Translations under genes and position numbers: made by a program
In this document: in pieces, positions 16,734 to 20,212 of the stretch
How positions within the stretch are numbered: position 1 is the first letter of the stretch
How the letters are laid out: each line of letters begins with the position of its first letter
Source of the DNA: an uncultured Synechococcus sp.
GTDB taxonomy: Bacteria; Cyanobacteriota; Cyanobacteriia; PCC-6307; Cyanobiaceae
Reading direction: 5' to 3'
DNA length: 20,212 bases
NCBI GenBank assembly: GCA_913040905.1
Contig: CAJWIC010000006.1
Span: 1 to 20,212 of the forward strand
The notes under the pieces: model-generated
Told to the model about the DNA's origin: nothing
What the model saw: the letters and a program-made list of their open reading frames with translations, nothing else
Databases searched by the model: none

Positions 16734-18224
16734 TCAGCGTCCGGCCAGCAATGCTTCAACGAATTCATAGCTGTTGAAGGGTCGCAGATCCCTGATGCCT
16801 TCACCCGCACCAATGAACCGAATCGGCAGACCGGCTTCCGAAGACACCGCCAGAGCAACACCGCCACGGGCCGTGCCATCGAGCTTGGTGATCACAACCC
16901 CCGTCAGACCAGCGGCTTCGGCAAAGGCCATCGCCTGACGCAGACCGTTCTGCCCCTGACTGGCATCAAGAATCAAGAGTGATTCCACCTTGGCCTCCGG
17001 CGCAAGGCGATCAATGATCTTGCGGACCTTCTGCAATTCCTCCATCAGGTTGTGCTTCGTCTGCAAGCGACCGGCCGTATCCACGAGGAGCAAGTCGGTT
17101 CCCCGCGAACGAGCAGCACCAATGGCATCGAACACGACCGCCGCAGGGTCTGCGTTGTTGCTGGGGTTCGAAACAACCGGAACATCGCTGCGCTCTCCCC
17201 AGACCTGAACCTGCTGCACTGCAGCGGCGCGAAACGTATCCGCTGCAGCAATCAGAGCCGAATATCCACTCCGCACCGCGAGGTTGGCCAACTTGCCGAG
17301 GGTCGTGGTCTTGCCCACCCCATTCACACCAACCATCAACCAGATGTTGAGCTGATCCCGTTCAGGGGCCAGCATTTGGGCACCACTGGCTTCAATCGGG
17401 GCATCCAACAAACCGCGAAGCTGCTCCTTGAGGAAGCGGATGCCTTCAGCGGGATCCACAACCTCAACGTTCATCCGCTGCCGCAGGGCATCAAGCACCT
17501 GATCGGTGGCCTGAACGCCGGCATCGGCCCGAAGCAGCAGTGTTTCGAGATCATCCAGGACCTCGGGAGTGAGCGGATCGTCGCCCAGGTTGTCCAGCAG
17601 ACCGCTGACAAATCCCTGGCGGGTTTTCTCCAGACCACGGCGGAGTCGACCCAACCAATCGATCTCCTCCAATGAGATGTCATCGACGCGACGTCCCTGG
17701 GCAGCGAGCACCTCCGCTGACCAGGTGAAGTCCTCATCAAAATCGCCAAGGATGGGTTCATCCGAGACATTGGCTGTCTCAACAGGTGACGGTGTCGGCT
17801 CCGCTTCAAGGGCTCTGGCGTCCTGGTCCTGCTGGCGTTGCTGCCGCTCAGCAGCAGCCTGTTCAAGCAGAGACAGGCCTTGACTTGGAGTAGGCGTTGG
17901 AACCGGCTCTGGTGGGCTCGTTGCTACTGGTGGATCGGGAACAACGGAGACCTGTTCAACCTCTGCAGGCTCCGGCTCCGGTGCAGGTGTCGGAAGGGGT
18001 GTTGAGTCCTGAGCCTGCTGCGCTTTGAGGCGGGCATAGGCCTCACGAGCCCAGGCCAGGGCTTCGTCCTCAGGCGATGGCGCAACTGATTCGGTCGTCG
18101 GTTCCGGTGTCGGCTCAGGGTCCGGGTGGATTGATGAGTCCTGAGACGGTTCCGGTGTGGATTCAGGTGAAGGTGTTGGCGCCGGCTGTTCGGTACCACC
18201 ACGGTTGAACCAGTCGTAAACCAT
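16734..18224 (-). CDS. ftsY: Signal-recognition-particle receptor FtsY
   Basis: FtsY is the membrane-associated GTPase that receives SRP-ribosome complexes for co-translational insertion. The 496-residue protein has a long acidic N-terminal region rich in Pro, Glu and Thr (about 10-165) with PTPEPT-like repeats, then the N domain (near 190-280) and G domain. Motifs are the P-loop GVNGVGKTTT (299-308), DTFRAAAVQQ, DTAGR (382-386), TKLD (446-449), and the closing RFIGAGEGIRDLRPF. The N-terminal extension is longer than in minimal FtsY proteins and probably mediates membrane or translocon contact. It starts at the ATG 18224, overlapping the nusB stop as TGATG, with GGCGGTGG upstream as a possible ribosome-binding site. 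Confidence 0.97.
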   Translation of the reverse strand: MVYDWFNRGGTEQPAPTPSPESTPEPSQDSSIHPDPEPTPEPTTESVAPSPEDEALAWAREAYARLKAQQAQDSTPLPTPAPEPEPAEVEQVSVVPDPPVATSPPEPVPTPTPSQGLSLLEQAAAERQQRQQDQDARALEAEPTPSPVETANVSDEPILGDFDEDFTWSAEVLAAQGRRVDDISLEEIDWLGRLRRGLEKTRQGFVSGLLDNLGDDPLTPEVLDDLETLLLRADAGVQATDQVLDALRQRMNVEVVDPAEGIRFLKEQLRGLLDAPIEASGAQMLAPERDQLNIWLMVGVNGVGKTTTLGKLANLAVRSGYSALIAAADTFRAAAVQQVQVWGERSDVPVVSNPSNNADPAAVVFDAIGAARSRGTDLLLVDTAGRLQTKHNLMEELQKVRKIIDRLAPEAKVESLLILDASQGQNGLRQAMAFAEAAGLTGVVITKLDGTARGGVALAVSSEAGLPIRFIGAGEGIRDLRPFNSYEFVEALLAGR

Positions 18225-18859
18225 CAGCCCACCGCCTTGGATGCTGCGTCGTGAAAGCGTCTCAGGACACCGTTGATCATCCGACGACCCTGTTCATCGC
18301 TGTAGCGGTTGGCGAGCTCAACCGCCTCACTGAAGGCCACAGGTGCCGGAGTCCCCAGATCGCGAAGATCAACAACGGCCAGTCGCAGGATGTCTCGATC
18401 AAGACGGGGTAGCCGACTGAGCCGCCATCCCTCCATGACGGAATCCAGCTCGGAATCGATGCGATCCCGTTTGTCAAGAACGCATGAGACGCGCTCCATC
18501 GCACCACGACGAATCTGTTCCTGATCGCCCAGCATCAGCAATCGGGGCAATTCAAGACTTGCGGATAAACCATTGAGCACCTGTTCCGCCATGGTCAAAC
18601 AGCTCCGCAGGTGATCACGACTTTTGGGCGTCGTAGCGGAACCATCAACCTGAAGTTCGCTGTCCAGAAGAGTCTGCTGAGCCTGCTCCAGCTCAGCAGC
18701 ACTCGAATCAAGCGATTCTCGCCAATGCTGCATCAGGCTGTCCAGAGCCTGTTCCAGAACGGAATCCATGGCGAGGTCGGCCGTCGCAACTGGTTTTTGA
18801 TCGGAAATCTGACCGAGCACAAGCAAGGCCAGCTCACGGGAAAGGGATCGAGTGGCCAT
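18224..18859 (-). CDS. nusB: Transcription antitermination protein NusB
   Basis: NusB binds boxA RNA with NusE/S10 and promotes antitermination on rRNA operons. The protein has 211 residues against ~130-160 in most bacteria. The N-terminal helix (SRELALLVLGQIS) and the C-terminal half (SRLPRLDRDILRLAVVDL, then VAFSEAVELANRYSDEQGRRMINGVL) match the family. The extra length is a helical Glu/Gln/Ser-rich segment from about residue 40 to 110, which I believe is normal for cyanobacterial NusB. The ATG at 18859 follows DUF502 by three bases, and the stop overlaps the ftsY start. It is the middle of a tight DUF502-nusB-ftsY cluster. Confidence 0.95.
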   Translation of the reverse strand: MATRSLSRELALLVLGQISDQKPVATADLAMDSVLEQALDSLMQHWRESLDSSAAELEQAQQTLLDSELQVDGSATTPKSRDHLRSCLTMAEQVLNGLSASLELPRLLMLGDQEQIRRGAMERVSCVLDKRDRIDSELDSVMEGWRLSRLPRLDRDILRLAVVDLRDLGTPAPVAFSEAVELANRYSDEQGRRMINGVLRRFHDAASKAVG

Positions 18860-18862
18860 GAA

Positions 18863-19597
18863 TCAACTGGAAGGAGAGGCAGAGGCCCGCAACTGGGCAA
18901 TCAGGCTGGAGAAACTGCGGTTCACCGGTGCTTCCCGATCATCGGGATTGACGATGCCGGCGGAAATGATGGTGCGGAAGGCCTCCTCAACACTGATGTT
19001 GAGCTCACGAACACCGTTTTCCGGTACGAGTGTGTACCAGCCCGTTGTGGGATTGGGAGCCGTCGGGATGAACACGCTCAACAACGGCTGATCGAGGTCC
19101 GAGCGCAGAGATGGCCCGACTTCTCCGGTGACAAAACCAACACTGAACAAACCCTCCCTGGGATATTCGACCAGGACAACTCGCCGAAAACGAGTCGAGT
19201 TATCCCTCAGGAACGTTTCAAGCAGCTGCTTGAGCGTTTTGTAAACCGATCCAGCGAGGGGAATACGGCTGAGGGTGCCTTCACCGAACTCCAGCAACCA
19301 GCGGCCGACGATATTGCGGGCCATGAGTCCGATCAACAGGATCCCCATCAGGGGAACAGTGAGACCCAGCGCCAGGTTGATCAGATCCTGAAGCAATGGG
19401 TTCAGGGTGATGAACGGGTTGAACTGCTTCGGAATCGAAGTCAGAAAGGCCAGAACGAAACGGCTGACAATCGTCGAAAGCCAGATGGTCGTGGCCAAAG
19501 GGATGACCACCAGAAGACCGGCGATCAAATCATTTTTCAGATCCTGCTGAAGCCTGGTGGTCAGCGGCTGATCAGGTCTGGGGTTGGACTGGACCAA
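18863..19597 (-). CDS. DUF502 family membrane protein
   Basis: This 244-residue protein belongs to the uncharacterised DUF502 family, widespread in bacteria and plants; no biochemical function can be assigned here. Two transmembrane segments are visible, about residues 24-50 (LIAGLLVVIPLATTIWLS) and 76-92 (ALGLTVPLMGILLIGLM). The central motif SRIPLAGSVYKTLKQLLE is characteristic, followed by a soluble domain (VLVEYPREGLFSVGFVTG...SVFIPTAPNPTTGW). The only start upstream of the first membrane helix is a TTG at 19597, weakly supported by AGAAG eight bases before. The stop is three bases from the nusB start. The gene appears to be co-transcribed with nusB and ftsY. Confidence 0.88.
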   Translation of the reverse strand: MVQSNPRPDQPLTTRLQQDLKNDLIAGLLVVIPLATTIWLSTIVSRFVLAFLTSIPKQFNPFITLNPLLQDLINLALGLTVPLMGILLIGLMARNIVGRWLLEFGEGTLSRIPLAGSVYKTLKQLLETFLRDNSTRFRRVVLVEYPREGLFSVGFVTGEVGPSLRSDLDQPLLSVFIPTAPNPTTGWYTLVPENGVRELNISVEEAFRTIISAGIVNPDDREAPVNRSFSSLIAQLRASASPSS

Positions 19598-19644
19598 GGA
19601 GCTTCTGAGCCCAGAATCAAGGATGCTTCCAACCTAACCAGCGC

Positions 19645-20212
19645 TCAGAGCACAGCGGCCAGGGCAAGCAGTGTGAATGAGATCGCCAGGACAACGGCAC
19701 TGGCAGTACCACCAATGGCACGCTGGCGACCGGAGCGGCTCTGCTGACTCTCAAGCTTCTCGATTTGGGCGTCCATCTGAGCGATCTGGGTGTCGATCAT
19801 CGTTTCAGCCGCACGCTTCTTGTCCTCCGCTGATGCATCGGATGCCAGCTGACCAGCCTGAGCGAGCTGTTCACCGAGCTGTTCCACCTCCTCGGGATTC
19901 TCACGAAAACTGCGGGCTTCCCTGACAGCCTGACGTCCCTGCTCAAGACGTTCAGCAGCCGGACCCTCAGCAGCGTCAGCTCCCAAAGAGAAAGGGACAG
20001 CCACGATCATGGCCAAAGCCAGAAGTGAGGAAATCGCACAGACCACGAGACGCAGCGGCGTGAGTCGACGTTCTGGAAGATCGACACGCGAAGCGATCAG
20101 AGCGATCAGCAACCCCATCAATCCCAGCGGCGAAAGCGCCACCAAGGGTCCGACGATCTGCGGCTTGGTTGTCTCGTCTGACCAGTCCACACCCACCAAC
20201 AGAGCCACCATC
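19645..20212 (-). CDS. HpsJ-like membrane protein with coiled coil (5' end cut by window edge)
   Basis: The 188 visible residues have two membrane segments (about 17-44 and 52-77), a long Glu/Gln/Ala-rich coiled-coil region (about 82-160), and a C-terminal membrane segment (AIGGTASAVVLAISFTLLALAAVL, about 165-188). This layout resembles the cyanobacterial HpsJ family, named for hormogonium polysaccharide secretion genes, but I recall the family only by architecture and cannot show homology. An ATG at 20211 is one base from the edge; because the residues before the first membrane helix look like the end of another hydrophobic helix, the real start probably lies outside. It ends 47 bases before the DUF502 start. 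Confidence 0.6.
   Translation of the reverse strand, partial: MVALLVGVDWSDETTKPQIVGPLVALSPLGLMGLLIALIASRVDLPERRLTPLRLVVCAISSLLALAMIVAVPFSLGADAAEGPAAERLEQGRQAVREARSFRENPEEVEQLGEQLAQAGQLASDASAEDKKRAAETMIDTQIAQMDAQIEKLESQQSRSGRQRAIGGTASAVVLAISFTLLALAAVL

Overview
The window looks like chromosome of a marine picocyanobacterium, most probably a Synechococcus of the open-ocean (5.1-type) lineage. This is inferred from three things: cyanobacterial-type proteins (a Gap2-type GAPDH start, an RRM plus Gly-rich RNA-binding protein, a long-N-terminus FtsY, a 211-residue NusB); high G+C, estimated by eye at close to 60%; and tightly packed genes with short spacers, weak Shine-Dalgarno signals and several GTG/TTG starts. 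The HIP1 octamer GCGATCGC, abundant in many freshwater cyanobacteria, was seen only once. No tRNA, rRNA, CRISPR array, insertion sequence, phage gene or transposase was seen, and no gene-free stretch exceeds 300 bases.

Layout. (1) 1-337, minus: 5' part of gap2, with a 172-bp divergent spacer. (2) 510-3157, plus: murC-murB-ebfC, i.e. peptidoglycan precursor synthesis and a nucleoid-associated protein. (3) 3132-6063, minus: grpE-dnaJ-tusA-rsgA (transcribed right to left), covering Hsp70 co-chaperones, a TusA-type sulfur carrier and a 30S-maturation GTPase. (4) 6163-10403, plus: pilB-pilT-pilC, the extension ATPase, retraction ATPase and inner-membrane platform of type IV pili. (5) 10378-12133, minus: a secreted Tat-type methionine sulfoxide reductase B followed by an overlapping HI0933/BaiN-like flavoprotein. 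(6) 12175-13167, plus: a DusA-type tRNA dihydrouridine synthase. (7) 13173-20212, minus, a seven-gene co-directional block: HpsJ-like membrane protein (partial), DUF502 membrane protein, nusB, ftsY, a GAF-PP2C (RsbU-like) phosphatase, argH, and the RRM RNA-binding protein.

How it works together. Most genes are housekeeping: cell wall, protein folding, ribosome maturation, tRNA modification, transcription antitermination, SRP targeting and arginine synthesis. The parts closest to lifestyle are the pilBTC operon (pilus dynamics, possibly DNA uptake or surface interaction), the exported MsrB (oxidative repair outside the cytoplasm) and the PP2C phosphatase (a possible partner-switching regulator whose partners are not in view). 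Four junctions use the same TGATG stop-start overlap, suggesting translational coupling, and two convergent gene pairs overlap at their 3' ends by 26 bp.

I found no convincing new biological system. The observations most worth checking are the extra C-terminal zinc-ribbon-like motif and divergent N-terminus of PilB, an 8-bp inverted repeat straddling the probable gap2 -10 box, the overlapping msrB/flavoprotein start, and the orphan PP2C phosphatase.
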